A stretch of 64,000 bases of DNA, from assembly GCF_020884795.1 (NCBI RefSeq), contig NZ_BBZF01000018.1, forward strand, positions 124,001-188,000. The letters are read 5' to 3'. The position numbers and the translations under genes are program-made. This document shows positions 48,493 to 58,452 of this stretch, piece by piece (position 1 is the first letter of the stretch; each line of letters begins with the position of its first letter). The notes beneath the pieces are model-generated. The model ran no database searches. It was not told the DNA's origin and was given only the letters and a program-made list of their open reading frames with translations. This DNA is from Micromonospora okii. Its GTDB lineage: Bacteria > Actinomycetota > Actinomycetes > Mycobacteriales > Micromonosporaceae.

Positions 48493-50565
48493 GTGGCCAG
48501 TCCCACCTCGCTGCTGAAGCGGCTGCTCGTCGGTCGACCGTTCCGGTCCGACCGGCTCCAGCACACCCTCCTGCCGAAGCGCATCGCGCTTCCGGTCTTC
48601 GCCTCCGACGCGCTGTCCAGCGTCGCGTACGCCCCCGACGAGATCCTGCTGACCCTCTCCATCGCGGGGGCGTCGGCGTTCATCTTCTCCCCGTGGATCG
48701 CGCTCGCGGTGGTCGTGGTGATGCTCACCGTCGTGGCCAGCTACCGGCAGAACGTCCACGCCTACCCGTCCGGCGGCGGCGACTACGAGGTGGCCACGGT
48801 CAACCTCGGCCCCCGGGCGGGCGTCGCGGTGGCCAGCGCCCTGCTGGTCGACTACGTGCTCACGGTGGCCGTGTCGGTCTCCTCCGGGGTGGCGAACCTG
48901 GGCTCGGTGGTGCCGTTCGTGGCCACCCACAAGGTGCTCATCGCGGTCACCGCGGTGGTGCTGCTCACCGCCATGAACCTGCGCGGCCTGCGCGAGTCCG
49001 GCACCGCGTTCGCCGTGCCCACGTACGGCTTCGTCATCGTGATCGGCGGGATGATCCTCACCGGCCTGGTCCGGGTCTTCGTCCTCGGCCACGACCTGCG
49101 CGCCCCGAGCGCCGGGCTGGAGATCCAGGCCGAGCACAGCGTCACCGGGTTCGCCCTGATCTTCCTGCTGCTGCGCACCTTCTCCTCCGGCTGCGCCGCG
49201 CTCACCGGCGTGGAGGCGATCTCCAACGGGGTGCCGGCGTTCAAGGCCCCGAAGAGCCGCAACGCCGCCACCACCCTGCTGCTGCTCGGCACGATCGCGG
49301 TGAGCATGCTGGTCGGCATCATCTGGCTGGCCCGGCTCACGAACCTCCAGTTCGTCGAGGACCCGGCGATGCAGATCGTCTCCGGCCCCGCCGGGTACGT
49401 GCAGAAGACCGTCACCGTCCAGCTCGGCGAGACGGTCTTCGGCTCCGGCTCGATGCTGCTGTACGTCGTCGCCGGGATGACCGCGCTGATCCTCTTCCTC
49501 GCCGCGAACACCGCCTTCAACGGTTTCCCGGTGCTCGGCTCGATCCTCGCCCAGGACCGCTACCTGCCCCGGCAACTGCACACCCGGGGCGACCGGCTGG
49601 CGTTCTCCAACGGCATCGTCTTCCTCGCCGTCTTCGCGATCGTGCTGATCGTCGGCTTCCAGGCCGAGGTGACGCGGCTGATCCAGCTCTACATCGTCGG
49701 CGTCTTCGTCTCGTTCACCCTGTCGCAGGCCGGCATGATCCGGCACTGGAACCGGCACCTGCGCAACGAGCGGGACCCGCAGGCCCGGCGGCGGATGGTC
49801 CGATCCCGGGCGATCAACACGTTCGGCATGCTGCTGACCGGCACGGTGCTGATCATCGTGCTGCTCACCAAGTTCCTGCTCGGCGCGTGGATCGCCATCG
49901 TCGCGATGGCGCTGATCTACGCGCTGATGCTGGCGATCCGCCGGCACTACGACCGGGTCGCCGCCGAGCTGGAGCCGACCGAGGCCCGGGGCGTGCTCCC
50001 GGCCCGCAACCACGCCATCGTGCTGGTCAGCAAGCTGCACCAGCCGACCCTGCGGGCCATCGCGTACGCCCGCGCCACCCGGCCGGACACGCTGACCGCC
50101 GTCACGGTGAACGTCGACGACAAGGACACCCGCGACCTTCAGGCCGACTGGGAGCACCGGGAGCTGCCGGTGCCGCTCACGGTGATCGACTCGCCGTACC
50201 GGGAGATCACCCGGCCCATCCTGGACTTCGTGGCCAACACCCGGCGGGAGTCGCCGCGCGACGTGGTCACGGTCTTCATCCCCGAGTACGTCGTCGGCCG
50301 CTGGTGGGAGAACCTGTTGCACAACCAGAGCGCGCTGCGCCTCAAGGGACGGCTGCTGTTCGAGCCGGGCGTGATGGTGACGAGCGTGCCCTGGCAGCTC
50401 GCCTCCACCGCCGGCAAGAATCTCGACCGGCTGGACGCCACGCTGACCCGAGGCCCCGCCCGCGGCCCCCGGGTCGCGCCGCGCAGCACCCTGCCGCCGC
50501 CGGTGCCGCCGGTGGTCTCCGTCCCGCCCGGTGAGACCGGCCCGACCGACGGGGACCGGTCGTGA
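48493..50565 (+). CDS. APC-family amino-acid permease-like protein
   Basis: The protein, about 690 residues, has 12 or so membrane helices (residues about 20-490). The APC motif region RIALPVFASDALSSVAYAPDEIL comes early, followed by a soluble C-terminal domain of about 200 residues. Family members near the ceoBC pair (Rv2690c in M. tuberculosis) have unknown substrates; the linkage to K+ regulators is suggestive of K+ (KUP/KimA-like) uptake. KimA-type K+ importers share this APC fold with a cytosolic domain, so K+ transport is a fair guess. I took the GTG at 48493; a GTG at 48472 would add seven residues. Confidence 0.85.
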   Translation: MASPTSLLKRLLVGRPFRSDRLQHTLLPKRIALPVFASDALSSVAYAPDEILLTLSIAGASAFIFSPWIALAVVVVMLTVVASYRQNVHAYPSGGGDYEVATVNLGPRAGVAVASALLVDYVLTVAVSVSSGVANLGSVVPFVATHKVLIAVTAVVLLTAMNLRGLRESGTAFAVPTYGFVIVIGGMILTGLVRVFVLGHDLRAPSAGLEIQAEHSVTGFALIFLLLRTFSSGCAALTGVEAISNGVPAFKAPKSRNAATTLLLLGTIAVSMLVGIIWLARLTNLQFVEDPAMQIVSGPAGYVQKTVTVQLGETVFGSGSMLLYVVAGMTALILFLAANTAFNGFPVLGSILAQDRYLPRQLHTRGDRLAFSNGIVFLAVFAIVLIVGFQAEVTRLIQLYIVGVFVSFTLSQAGMIRHWNRHLRNERDPQARRRMVRSRAINTFGMLLTGTVLIIVLLTKFLLGAWIAIVAMALIYALMLAIRRHYDRVAAELEPTEARGVLPARNHAIVLVSKLHQPTLRAIAYARATRPDTLTAVTVNVDDKDTRDLQADWEHRELPVPLTVIDSPYREITRPILDFVANTRRESPRDVVTVFIPEYVVGRWWENLLHNQSALRLKGRLLFEPGVMVTSVPWQLASTAGKNLDRLDATLTRGPARGPRVAPRSTLPPPVPPVVSVPPGETGPTDGDRS

Positions 50566-51836
50566 CGCCCCCCACCAACGCCGGCCGCCCGGCACCCGCC
50601 CCCGGTGACCCCGACCGGCGCGGGCTGACCGAGGCCGAGCGGGTCGAGCTGACCGTGGACGCGGTCGCCCCCGGCGGGCACTGCGTGGCCCGGGTGGACG
50701 GGCAGGTCGTCTTCGTCCGGCACGCGCTGCCCGGCGAGCGGGTCGTCGCCGAGGTGACCGAGGTGCACCGGGGGTTCGTCCGGGCCGACGCGGTGACGGT
50801 GCTCGACGCCGCCCCGCAGCGGGTCGAGCCGCCCTGCCCGTACGCGAAGCCGGGCCGCTGCGGCGGCTGCGACCTGCAACACGTCGCCCCCGAGGCCCAG
50901 CTCGACTGGAAGACGGCCGTGGTGCGGGAGCAGCTCGGCCGGCTCGCCGGCCTCACCGACGCGGAGATCGACCGGCTCGGCGTGCGGGTCGCGGCGCTGC
51001 CCGGCGGGCCGCTCGGCTGGCGCTCCCGGATCCGGTACGCCGTCGACGCCGCCGGCCGGGCCGGGCTGCTCAAGCACCGCTCGCACGAGGTGGTGCCGAT
51101 CGACCGCTGCCTGATCGCGCACCCGGCGATCCAGGAGCTGCCGGTGCTCGGGCGGCCCTGGCCGACGGCGGAGGCGGTGGAGACCGTCGCCTCCACCGGC
51201 GGGGACGTCGCCGTCACCGCCCTGGCCGACGGGGTGCCCACGCCGGTCGACGGGCCGACGACGGTCCGCGAGGTGGCCGCCGGCCGGCAGTGGGCGCTGC
51301 CCGCGTCCGGCTTCTGGCAGGTGCACCCGGCGGCGGCGGACACCCTGGTCGCCGCCGTGCTCGACCTGCTCGACCCGAGGCCGGGGGAGTCGGCCTGGGA
51401 CCTCTACGGCGGGGCGGGACTCTTCGCCGCCGCCCTGGCCGAGCGGGTCGGCCCGACCGCCCGGGTCACCGTCGTCGAGTCCGCCGCCCCGGGCGTCGCC
51501 GCCGCCCGGGAGAACCTGAGCGACCTGCGCGGGGTCGAGGTGGTGGCCGCCCGGGTGGAGACCGCGCTGGCCCGCCGCCGGATCACCGGGCCGGTCGACC
51601 TGGTGGTGCTGGACCCACCCCGGACCGGTGCGGGCGCCCGGGTGGTACGGGACGTGGTGGCGGCCTCGCCGCGCGCGGTCGCGTACGTGGCCTGCGACCC
51701 GGCCGCCTTCGCCCGGGATGCGCGGACGTTCGCCGAGGCCGGGTGGCGGCTGGCGGAGCTGCGCGGCTTCGACCTGTTCCCGATGACCCAGCACGTCGAG
51801 CTGGTGGCGCTGCTGCTCCCGGCCGGCGACCGCTGA
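50562..51836 (+). CDS. SAM-dependent RNA methyltransferase, TrmA/RlmD-like
   Basis: This 424-residue protein belongs to the uracil-C5 RNA methyltransferase family (RlmC/D-TrmA). It has an N-terminal TRAM domain (about 25-85) and an Fe-S-type Cys cluster CPYAKPGRCGGCDLQH near residue 88. The Rossmann core has WDLYGGAGLFAAALA, LVVLDPPRTGAG and the catalytic Cys in AYVACDPAAFARD, with PMTQHVELVALL at the end. The GTG at 50562 overlaps the permease stop by 4 bp (GTGA). Target (23S rRNA or tRNA uridine) cannot be told from sequence. Confidence 0.92.
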   Translation: MTPPTNAGRPAPAPGDPDRRGLTEAERVELTVDAVAPGGHCVARVDGQVVFVRHALPGERVVAEVTEVHRGFVRADAVTVLDAAPQRVEPPCPYAKPGRCGGCDLQHVAPEAQLDWKTAVVREQLGRLAGLTDAEIDRLGVRVAALPGGPLGWRSRIRYAVDAAGRAGLLKHRSHEVVPIDRCLIAHPAIQELPVLGRPWPTAEAVETVASTGGDVAVTALADGVPTPVDGPTTVREVAAGRQWALPASGFWQVHPAAADTLVAAVLDLLDPRPGESAWDLYGGAGLFAAALAERVGPTARVTVVESAAPGVAAARENLSDLRGVEVVAARVETALARRRITGPVDLVVLDPPRTGAGARVVRDVVAASPRAVAYVACDPAAFARDARTFAEAGWRLAELRGFDLFPMTQHVELVALLLPAGDR

Positions 51837-51840
51837 GGGG

Positions 51841-53016
51841 ATGTCGACTTCCGTGCGGGTCGTGGGGTTGATGTCGGGGACGTCGTACGACGGGGTGGAC
51901 GTCGCGGCGGCCGAGTTCACCCTCGACGGGGAGACCCTGCGGCTGCGCCCGCTCGGGTTCGCCGAGCTGGCGCACGACGCGGGGCTGCGGGCGGAGATCG
52001 AGGCGGTGCTGCCGCCGAACCCGACCACGATCGAGGCGGTCTGCCGGCTGGACAACCGCCTCGGCGAGGTCTTCGCCGAGGCGGCGGCGCGTGGCGTGGA
52101 GCTGGCCGGCGGCCGGGTCGACGCGGTCGTCTCGCCGGGGCAGACCGTCTACCACTGGGTCGACGGCGGCGCCGTGCGGGGAACCCTCCAGCTCGGCGCG
52201 CCGGCCCGGGTGGCGGCGCGGGTCGGCGTACCCGTGCTGTCGGACCTGCGCTCGGCGGACGTCGCGGCTGGCGGGCAGGGCGCGCCCCTGGTGCCGGCCT
52301 TCGACGCGCTGCTGCTCGGCGGCGGGGACGGGCCGCCCCGCGCGGCGCTGAACCTGGGCGGCATCGCCAACCTCACGGTGGTCGCGCCGGGCGCGCCGGT
52401 CCTCGGGTACGACGTGGGCCCGGCCAACGCCCTGCTCGACGCGGCGGCCCGGCGGCTCCTCGGCCGCCCCTGCGACCTCGACGGGGCGCGGGCGGCGGCC
52501 GGCCGGGTGCACCCGGCCCTGCTGGAGCTGCTGCTCGCCGAGCCGTACTACGCCGCGCCGCCGCCCAAGTCGACCGGCAAGGAGCTGTTCCACGCCGGGT
52601 ACCTGGACGCGCGGCTGGCCGCGCTGGGCGAGCCGGTGGCCGCCGACGACGTGTTGGCCACCCTCACCGAGCTGACCGCCCGGACGGTGGCCGCCGAGTG
52701 CGACCGGCACGGGGTGACCGAGGTGGTCGCCGCCGGGGGCGGGGTGCGCAATCCCACACTCCGGGGCCGGCTGGCCGCCCTCGGCAAGGGGCGGTGGCGG
52801 CTGCGGGTCGCCGACGAGCTGGGGGTGCCGGCGCAGGCCAGGGAGGCGTACGCGTTCGCCCTGCTCGGCTGGCTCTCCTGGCACGGCCTGCCAGGTGCGA
52901 TCCCGTCGGTGACCGGGGCCGAGGAGGCGGCCGTGCTCGGCTCCTGGACGCCGGCCGGGCCGTCCCGCAGCGCCCCGCCGCCCGTCCCGCCCCGGCGGCT
53001 GGTGATCACGGCCTGA
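51841..53016 (+). CDS. anmK: Anhydro-N-acetylmuramic acid kinase
   Basis: AnmK phosphorylates 1,6-anhydroMurNAc, recycling cell-wall sugar. The 391-residue protein has VVGLMSGTSYDGVDVAAAEF at the N-terminus with the catalytic GTSxDGxD motif. AALNLGGIANLT, DVGPANALLDAAARRL and GGGVRNPTLRGRLAAL follow, all typical. The ATG at 51841 is 4 bp after the RNA methyltransferase stop; the two are probably co-transcribed. The C-terminal ~25 residues after IPSVTGA are Pro-rich and specific. Confidence 0.95.
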   Translation: MSTSVRVVGLMSGTSYDGVDVAAAEFTLDGETLRLRPLGFAELAHDAGLRAEIEAVLPPNPTTIEAVCRLDNRLGEVFAEAAARGVELAGGRVDAVVSPGQTVYHWVDGGAVRGTLQLGAPARVAARVGVPVLSDLRSADVAAGGQGAPLVPAFDALLLGGGDGPPRAALNLGGIANLTVVAPGAPVLGYDVGPANALLDAAARRLLGRPCDLDGARAAAGRVHPALLELLLAEPYYAAPPPKSTGKELFHAGYLDARLAALGEPVAADDVLATLTELTARTVAAECDRHGVTEVVAAGGGVRNPTLRGRLAALGKGRWRLRVADELGVPAQAREAYAFALLGWLSWHGLPGAIPSVTGAEEAAVLGSWTPAGPSRSAPPPVPPRRLVITA

Positions 53017-53075
53017 CCGCCCGCCGGGGGCGGCCGGGGCGCTCACGGCCCGGCTGCGGACTGTCGGAGGGCCGA

Positions 53076-53081
53076 TAGACT
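53076..53081 (+). promoter_or_regulatory. Putative -10 box (TAGACT) of dxs, leaderless type
   Basis: TAGACT ends 8 nt before the dxs ATG; no SD sequence at the usual distance. Confidence 0.4.
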
Positions 53082-53089
53082 CTTGGCTC

Positions 53090-55024
53090 ATGAGTGCTGA
53101 AGAGGACACGGCCAACCACGGCCGGCTGCTGGCCACGGTGCGGGGTCCGCAGGACGTGAAGCGGATGACCACCGAGCAGTTGGACATCCTCGCCGCCGAG
53201 ATCCGTGACTTCCTGATCGCCAAGGTCTCCCGCACCGGCGGGCACGTCGGCCCCAACCTGGGCGTGGTGGAGCTGACGCTGGCGATGCACCGGGTCTTCG
53301 ACTCCCCCCGGGACCGGCTGCTGTTCGACACCGGCCACCAGGCGTACGTGCACAAGATCCTCACCGGCCGGCAGGACGGCTTCGACAAGCTGCGCCAGCG
53401 CGGCGGCCTCTCGGGCTACCCGAGCCAGGCCGAAAGCGAGCACGACCTGGTCGAGAACTCGCACGCCTCCACCGCCCTGTCCTACGCCGACGGCCTGGCC
53501 AAGGCGTACGCGCTGCGCGGCGAGAAGCGCGCCGTGGTGGCGGTGGTCGGCGACGGCGCGCTCACCGGCGGCATGTGCTGGGAGGCGCTGAACAACATCG
53601 CCACCGCCGGCAACCCGCTCGTCATCGTGGTCAACGACAACGGTCGGTCGTACGCGCCGACCATCGGCGGCCTCGCCGACCACCTCTCGTCGCTGCGGCT
53701 CAACCCCGGCTACGAGAAGATCCTCGACACGGTCAAGGACGCCCTCGGCTCGACCCCGCTGGTCGGCCGGCCGATGTACGAGGTGCTGCACGCGGTCAAG
53801 AAGGGCATCAAGGACGCGGTCGCCCCGCAGGCCATGTTCGAGGACCTGGGCATCAAGTACGTGGGCCCGGTCGACGGCCACGACCTGGAGGCGGTCGAGT
53901 CGGCGCTGCGGGCGGCGAAGCACTTCGGCGGCCCGGTGATCGTGCACGCGGTGACCCGCAAGGGCTACGGCTACCGCCCGGCCGAGGAGGACGAGGCGGA
54001 CTGCCTGCACGGCCCCGGCGGCGCGTTCGACGTGGAGACCGGCAAGCTGGTCGCCGCCCCCTCGGTGAAGTGGACCCACGTCTTCGCCGACGAGCTGGTC
54101 TCGATCGCCGACTCCCGGCCCGACGTGGTGGGCATCACCGCCGCGATGGCCGAGCCCACCGGCATCGCCAAGCTGGCCCGCAAGCACCCGCACCGGGTCT
54201 ACGACGTGGGCATCGCCGAGCAGCACGCGGCCACCTCGGCCGCCGGGCTGGCCCTCGGCGGGCTGCACCCGGTGGTGGCGGTCTACGCGACCTTCCTCAA
54301 CCGGGCCTTCGACCAGGTCCTGCTCGACGTGGCGATGCACAAGCTGCCGGTGACGTTCGTGCTGGACCGGGCCGGCATCACCGGCCCGGACGGGCCGAGC
54401 CACTACGGCATCTGGGACATGTCGGTCTTCGGGGTGGTGCCGGGCCTGCGCATCGCCGCCCCCCGGGACGCCGCCACGCTGCGCGAGGAGCTGCGCGAGG
54501 CGGTCGCCGTGGACGACGGCCCGACGGTCGTGCGGTTCCCGACCGGAAGCGTCGCCGCCGACCTGCCGGCCGTGCGCCGGGTCGGGACGGTCGACGTGCT
54601 GGCCGAGTCGGCGCGCACCGACGTGCTGCTGGTCGCGGTCGGCGCGTTCGGCCACCTCGGCATGGAGGTCGCCGCCCGGGTCGCCGAGCAGGGCTACGGG
54701 GTGACCGTGGTCGACCCGCGCTGGGTGCGGCCCGTCCCGGCCGAGCTGGTCGAGCTGGCCGCCGGTCACCGCCTCGTCGTCACCGTCGAGGACGGCGTGC
54801 GCGTCGGCGGCGTCGGCGACGCCCTCGCCCAGGCGATGCGGGACGCCGACGTCCGGGTGCCGCTGCGCGACCTGGGCGTGCCGGCGGACTGGCACCCGCA
54901 CGGCACCCGCGCGCAGATCCTCGCCGACCTGGGGCTCACCGCCCAGGACGTGGCCCGGGACGTCACCGGGTGGATCTCCCGCCTCGACGCGCAGCCGGTC
55001 GAGCCGGTGCGCCTGCCGCACTGA
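53090..55024 (+). CDS. dxs: 1-deoxy-D-xylulose-5-phosphate synthase
   Basis: Dxs joins pyruvate and glyceraldehyde 3-phosphate in the first step of the MEP isoprenoid pathway, which also feeds DMAPP to MiaA. The 644-residue TPP enzyme has GGHVGPNLGVVELTLAMH, GYPSQAESEHD, the TPP motif GDGALTGGMCWEALNN (about 155-170), VVYATFLNRAFDQ-like AVYATFLNRAFDQ, and DRAGITGPDGPSHYG. The ATG at 53090 gives a short N-terminus. The stop TGA is followed at once by a long hairpin (repeat copy D). Confidence 0.97.
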   Translation: MSAEEDTANHGRLLATVRGPQDVKRMTTEQLDILAAEIRDFLIAKVSRTGGHVGPNLGVVELTLAMHRVFDSPRDRLLFDTGHQAYVHKILTGRQDGFDKLRQRGGLSGYPSQAESEHDLVENSHASTALSYADGLAKAYALRGEKRAVVAVVGDGALTGGMCWEALNNIATAGNPLVIVVNDNGRSYAPTIGGLADHLSSLRLNPGYEKILDTVKDALGSTPLVGRPMYEVLHAVKKGIKDAVAPQAMFEDLGIKYVGPVDGHDLEAVESALRAAKHFGGPVIVHAVTRKGYGYRPAEEDEADCLHGPGGAFDVETGKLVAAPSVKWTHVFADELVSIADSRPDVVGITAAMAEPTGIAKLARKHPHRVYDVGIAEQHAATSAAGLALGGLHPVVAVYATFLNRAFDQVLLDVAMHKLPVTFVLDRAGITGPDGPSHYGIWDMSVFGVVPGLRIAAPRDAATLREELREAVAVDDGPTVVRFPTGSVAADLPAVRRVGTVDVLAESARTDVLLVAVGAFGHLGMEVAARVAEQGYGVTVVDPRWVRPVPAELVELAAGHRLVVTVEDGVRVGGVGDALAQAMRDADVRVPLRDLGVPADWHPHGTRAQILADLGLTAQDVARDVTGWISRLDAQPVEPVRLPH

Positions 55025-55025
55025 A

Positions 55026-55072
55026 AGAAGGGGCCCCTTCTCGACGCCTGACGTCGAGAAGGGGCCCCTTCT
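55026..55072. terminator. 21-bp perfect hairpin after dxs; also dispersed-repeat copy D
   Basis: Arms 55026-55046 and 55052-55072 (core GAAGGGGCCCCTTCTCGACG) are perfectly complementary over a 5-nt loop. The repeat begins right after the dxs stop codon (TGA then AAGAAGGGG). It separates dxs from the convergent lipoprotein gene. Confidence 0.88.
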
Positions 55073-55126
55073 CACCGGCCGTTCGTCGGCGGATGCGCCG
55101 CACGCCCGCCCGCCAGCGGGCCCGCG

Positions 55127-56317
55127 TCAGCGACCGCCGACCGAGCGGTAGTAGGTCTTCTCGGCCCCGGCCAGGCTGAACGTCGCCTTGCCCGCCGGCT
55201 GCGGCACCACCACCAGGCCGGGCCGGTCGACCAGCCGGGGGGTGCCCGGCGGCACCGACAGCGAGGTGTACCGGTTGGCCCGCCAGCTCAGCAGCACCAG
55301 CGGCTGCCCGGGCACCGGCAACGTGTACGCCTGCAACGTGCTGGCCCGGTCGGCGGGGGAGACCACCGGGTCGCCGTCGGCCGGCCGGTAGACGATCGCC
55401 GTCATGGTGCCCGTGCCGGTCTCCCAGCTCAACTGCTCCAGGTCGGCCGGGTCGCCCCCGCCCAGCGCCACCTCGCCGAGCGCGCGCACGCTCACCTTCC
55501 CCAGCGGCCAGGACTCCGGCACGGAGCGCGGCGCGTCCCGGTCGCCGATGCGGCGGGGGATGCTGCCGAACGGGCCCCGCTCGTCGGCGAGCACGCAGGT
55601 GTCCAGGCCGTCCAGCGCCCGCCGGCCCGAGCCGGTCTCGTCGCGCACCAGGGGGTAGCGGGGGTCGGCGGTGGCCGTACCCAGGTCGAGCAGGCGGTCG
55701 GCGGCCCGGCCGCGCGGCAGCGACCGGGTGGCGCGCAGCGTCGCGGTCAGCGGCACGGCCCCGCAGGCGGGGGCCTTCACCGGCTCGGTCAGCCCGTCCC
55801 GGGACGGCACGGCCCGGCCGCCGGGGCCGAGCAGCCGCTCGACCCGCTCAGACAGCAGGTAGCGCCGCCCGCCGCCGGTCTGCACGGGCAGCACGTCGGA
55901 GTAGACGAGGTAGCCGGGGTCGGTGTACTCGCTGGCCCGGTCGACCACCCACCGGTCGCCGTCGCGGGTCAGTTGCAGCAGCCAGGACGCGCTCTCGCCG
56001 GGCACGTCGGCGGCGACCAGGGCCAGCGGCGCGCCGTCGGCCTCACCGGACCAGAGCAGCCCGGACGAGGGCAGGTGCGCCCGGTCGTCGACCGGCGACC
56101 GCCAGCCCCGTACCGCCTCGGTGATCGCCGCCGTCGCGGCGGCGTCGCCGGCCAGGGCGCCCCGCGCGGGCCACACCCGCAGCGTGCCGTCGAGGGTGTC
56201 GTAGCCGACGGGCAGGTCGTCGGGCTTCCGGTCGGCCACCGGCCCACAGGCCGTCGCCGTCAACAGCAGGCTGAGCAGTGCGGTGGCCGTCATGCCGCGC
56301 CGGCGGGCTGAAGCCAC
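55127..56317 (-). CDS. Putative secreted lipoprotein, propeller-like
   Basis: I do not recognise a named family. The 396-residue protein starts with a basic n-region (ASARRRG), a hydrophobic core (MTATALLSLLLTATA) and a Cys that could be lipidated (TATACGP; the lipobox is imperfect). The remainder is soluble and beta-rich: LWSGEADGAPLALVAADVPG, RRYLLSERVERLLGPGG, YRPADGDPVVSPADRA, LLSWRANRYTSLSVPPGT. The GTG at 56317 keeps the Arg-rich n-region; the ATG at 56293 would give a shorter signal. It is divergent from the membrane-protein operon. Confidence 0.75.
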   Translation of the reverse strand: MASARRRGMTATALLSLLLTATACGPVADRKPDDLPVGYDTLDGTLRVWPARGALAGDAAATAAITEAVRGWRSPVDDRAHLPSSGLLWSGEADGAPLALVAADVPGESASWLLQLTRDGDRWVVDRASEYTDPGYLVYSDVLPVQTGGGRRYLLSERVERLLGPGGRAVPSRDGLTEPVKAPACGAVPLTATLRATRSLPRGRAADRLLDLGTATADPRYPLVRDETGSGRRALDGLDTCVLADERGPFGSIPRRIGDRDAPRSVPESWPLGKVSVRALGEVALGGGDPADLEQLSWETGTGTMTAIVYRPADGDPVVSPADRASTLQAYTLPVPGQPLVLLSWRANRYTSLSVPPGTPRLVDRPGLVVVPQPAGKATFSLAGAEKTYYRSVGGR

Positions 56318-56463
56318 CTGTACGCCCCCGATCGCGTCGCCCGGTCGTGTTCGCGCCCCACATGGTACGAGACGCCCCGGTGGCGCGGACGGGCACCTCG
56401 TGCCGCTCCGCGACCGGCCACAATGGAGTCGTCGGCGGTTTCGGGAGCCCTCGCCCGCTCCGG

Positions 56464-56469
56464 TAGACT
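56464..56469 (+). promoter_or_regulatory. Putative -10 box (TAGACT) of the membrane-protein operon, leaderless type
   Basis: TAGACT ends 9 nt before the GTG at 56479; same sequence and spacing as at dxs. Confidence 0.4.
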
Positions 56470-56478
56470 CCGCCGACT

Positions 56479-58452
56479 GTGACCCCTGCCGAGCCCCGTG
56501 GAGACCTCCGTCCGGTGCCCGACGCTCCCGCCGACGCAGCCCCCGCCGGGGCGCTGGCGACGGCCCGGCCGACCCCGGTCGACGCGACCGCCGCACCGGC
56601 CCCGGCCGACGCGACCGCCGAGCCGACGCCGGCCGACGCGGGGACCGAGGCGACCGGGCCGACCGCGAAGCCGACTGACGCGACCGCCGGGGCGGGCGGC
56701 GGTGGCCGGCGGCGGTGGACGACCCGGCGGCGCGACCTCGCCGTGTACGGCCTGTTCCTGCTCGCCGCGCTCTGGGTGACCAGCCAGATCTGGCTCGACC
56801 CGTCCGGCCGGGTCGCCTCGCTCTACAGCAGCGACCCCGCCCAGGTGCAGTTCTTCCTCGCCCACTCGGTGCGGGTGGTGCTGCACGGCGAGTTCCCCTT
56901 CTACACCGAGCAGTTCAACTACCCGGACGGGGTCAACCTGATGGCCAACACGGCCATCCTGGCGCTCGGCATCCCGATGGTGCCGGTGACCCTGCTCTTC
57001 GGCCCGGCCGTCACCTTCGTGGTGCTGGTCACCTGCGGCCTGGCCGGCACCGCCGCCGCCTGGTACCGGGTGCTCTCCCGGCACGTCGTGCGCAACCCGG
57101 TCGCCGCCGCCGTCGGCGGCTGGTTCTGCGGCTTCTCCCCGGCGATGCTCTCGCACGCCAACTGGCACCCGAACATCATCAGCCAGTTCCTGCTGCCGTT
57201 CATCGTCTGGCGGGTGCTGGTGATCACCCGCTCCCGGCGGCCGGTCCGCGACGGCGCGCTGCTGGCCCTGCTGGTCGTCGTGCAGGCGTTCATCAACGAG
57301 GAGATCCTGCTCTTCACCGCGATGGCCCTCGGGGTGTTCCTGATCGCCGTGCTGGTGCAGCGCCCGAGCCTGTGGGCGGCGGCGTGGAAGCCGCTCGGCA
57401 TCGCCGTCGCGGTCTGCGCCGTGCTGGCCGGCGCGCTGCTGGCGTATCCGCTGTACGTGCAGTTCGCCGGCCCGATGGCGTACCACGGGCTCAGCGACGC
57501 GGTCCGCGACTACGGCAACGACATCGCCGCCTTCTTCGCCCCCGGCTCGCCCACCCTGGGCGGCAACGAGCGGGCCAACGTCAACCTCGCCCCGAACTAC
57601 TCCGAGGAGAACGCCTTCTTCGGCTGGAGCCTCGCGCTGATCACCGTGGGCATCGTGCTCTGGCTGCGCCGCGAGCCGGTGGTCCGGGCGCTCGCGGCGA
57701 CCGGGGCGTTCTTCGCGGTGCTCTCCCTCGGGGAGCGGGTCTCCTGGTGGGACCGGGAGCTGTTCACCGGCCCGTGGGAGCTGCTGGTGAAGCTGCCGCT
57801 GCTCGACGCGGTGGTGCCCACCCGGTTCGGCATGATCACCTCGGTGGTGATCGGCGTGCTGCTGGCCCTCGCCGTCGAGCGGGTCTGGTCGCTGCGCCCG
57901 GCCGAGGCCCGCACCGTGCGTACCCTCGGGGTCGGCGCGCTGGTGCTGGCGCTGCTGCCGATCGTGCCGATGCCGCTGAAGGTCACCTCCCGCCCGCCCG
58001 TGCCGCAGTTCATCACCGCCGACCGGTGGCGCGAGTACGTCGGGGCGGACCAGACCCTCGTGCCGATCCCGGTGCCGAGCATGGGCAACACCCACGGGAT
58101 GCGCTGGGCCGCCTCCACCAACCTCGACTTCAAGATCCCCGGTGGCTACTTCCTCGCCCCGCGCAACGGCAACACCGGCGACCCGGGGCGCTTCGGCGGG
58201 CGGCCCAGCGGCATCGGCGAGCTGCTGGAGGAGGTGTCCAGCACCGGCCGCACCCCGAAGCTCGACGACCGGCAGCGCCGCCGGGCGCTGGACGAGCTGC
58301 GGCACTGGCGGGCCGCCGTCCTGGTGCTCCCGCTGCGCCAGCACAACGCCGAGCCGCTGCGCCGTACCGTCGAGGACCTGGTCGGGCCCGCGCGCCGCGA
58401 GCTGGACGTGTGGGTCTGGGACGTCCGGACGCTGACCGACCCCTCGGCCTGA
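56479..58452 (+). CDS. GT-C-like multi-pass membrane protein 1
   Basis: The 657-residue protein has an Ala/Pro/Thr-rich cytoplasmic N-terminus (about 1-75), about ten membrane helices and a C-terminal soluble domain (about 520-657). After the first helix an outside loop has SSDPAQVQFFLAHS, with an Asp in the place of the catalytic Asp of GT-C glycosyltransferases. Then FNYPDGVNLMANTAILAL and, later, FINEEILLFTAMAL. The C-terminal end is LRHWRAAVLVLPL and ELDVWVWDVR. The same layout recurs in the next two proteins. GT-C activity on a polyprenyl-linked sugar is an inference from topology; no donor or acceptor is known. Its stop overlaps the next start (TGATG). Confidence 0.8.
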   Translation: MTPAEPRGDLRPVPDAPADAAPAGALATARPTPVDATAAPAPADATAEPTPADAGTEATGPTAKPTDATAGAGGGGRRRWTTRRRDLAVYGLFLLAALWVTSQIWLDPSGRVASLYSSDPAQVQFFLAHSVRVVLHGEFPFYTEQFNYPDGVNLMANTAILALGIPMVPVTLLFGPAVTFVVLVTCGLAGTAAAWYRVLSRHVVRNPVAAAVGGWFCGFSPAMLSHANWHPNIISQFLLPFIVWRVLVITRSRRPVRDGALLALLVVVQAFINEEILLFTAMALGVFLIAVLVQRPSLWAAAWKPLGIAVAVCAVLAGALLAYPLYVQFAGPMAYHGLSDAVRDYGNDIAAFFAPGSPTLGGNERANVNLAPNYSEENAFFGWSLALITVGIVLWLRREPVVRALAATGAFFAVLSLGERVSWWDRELFTGPWELLVKLPLLDAVVPTRFGMITSVVIGVLLALAVERVWSLRPAEARTVRTLGVGALVLALLPIVPMPLKVTSRPPVPQFITADRWREYVGADQTLVPIPVPSMGNTHGMRWAASTNLDFKIPGGYFLAPRNGNTGDPGRFGGRPSGIGELLEEVSSTGRTPKLDDRQRRRALDELRHWRAAVLVLPLRQHNAEPLRRTVEDLVGPARRELDVWVWDVRTLTDPSA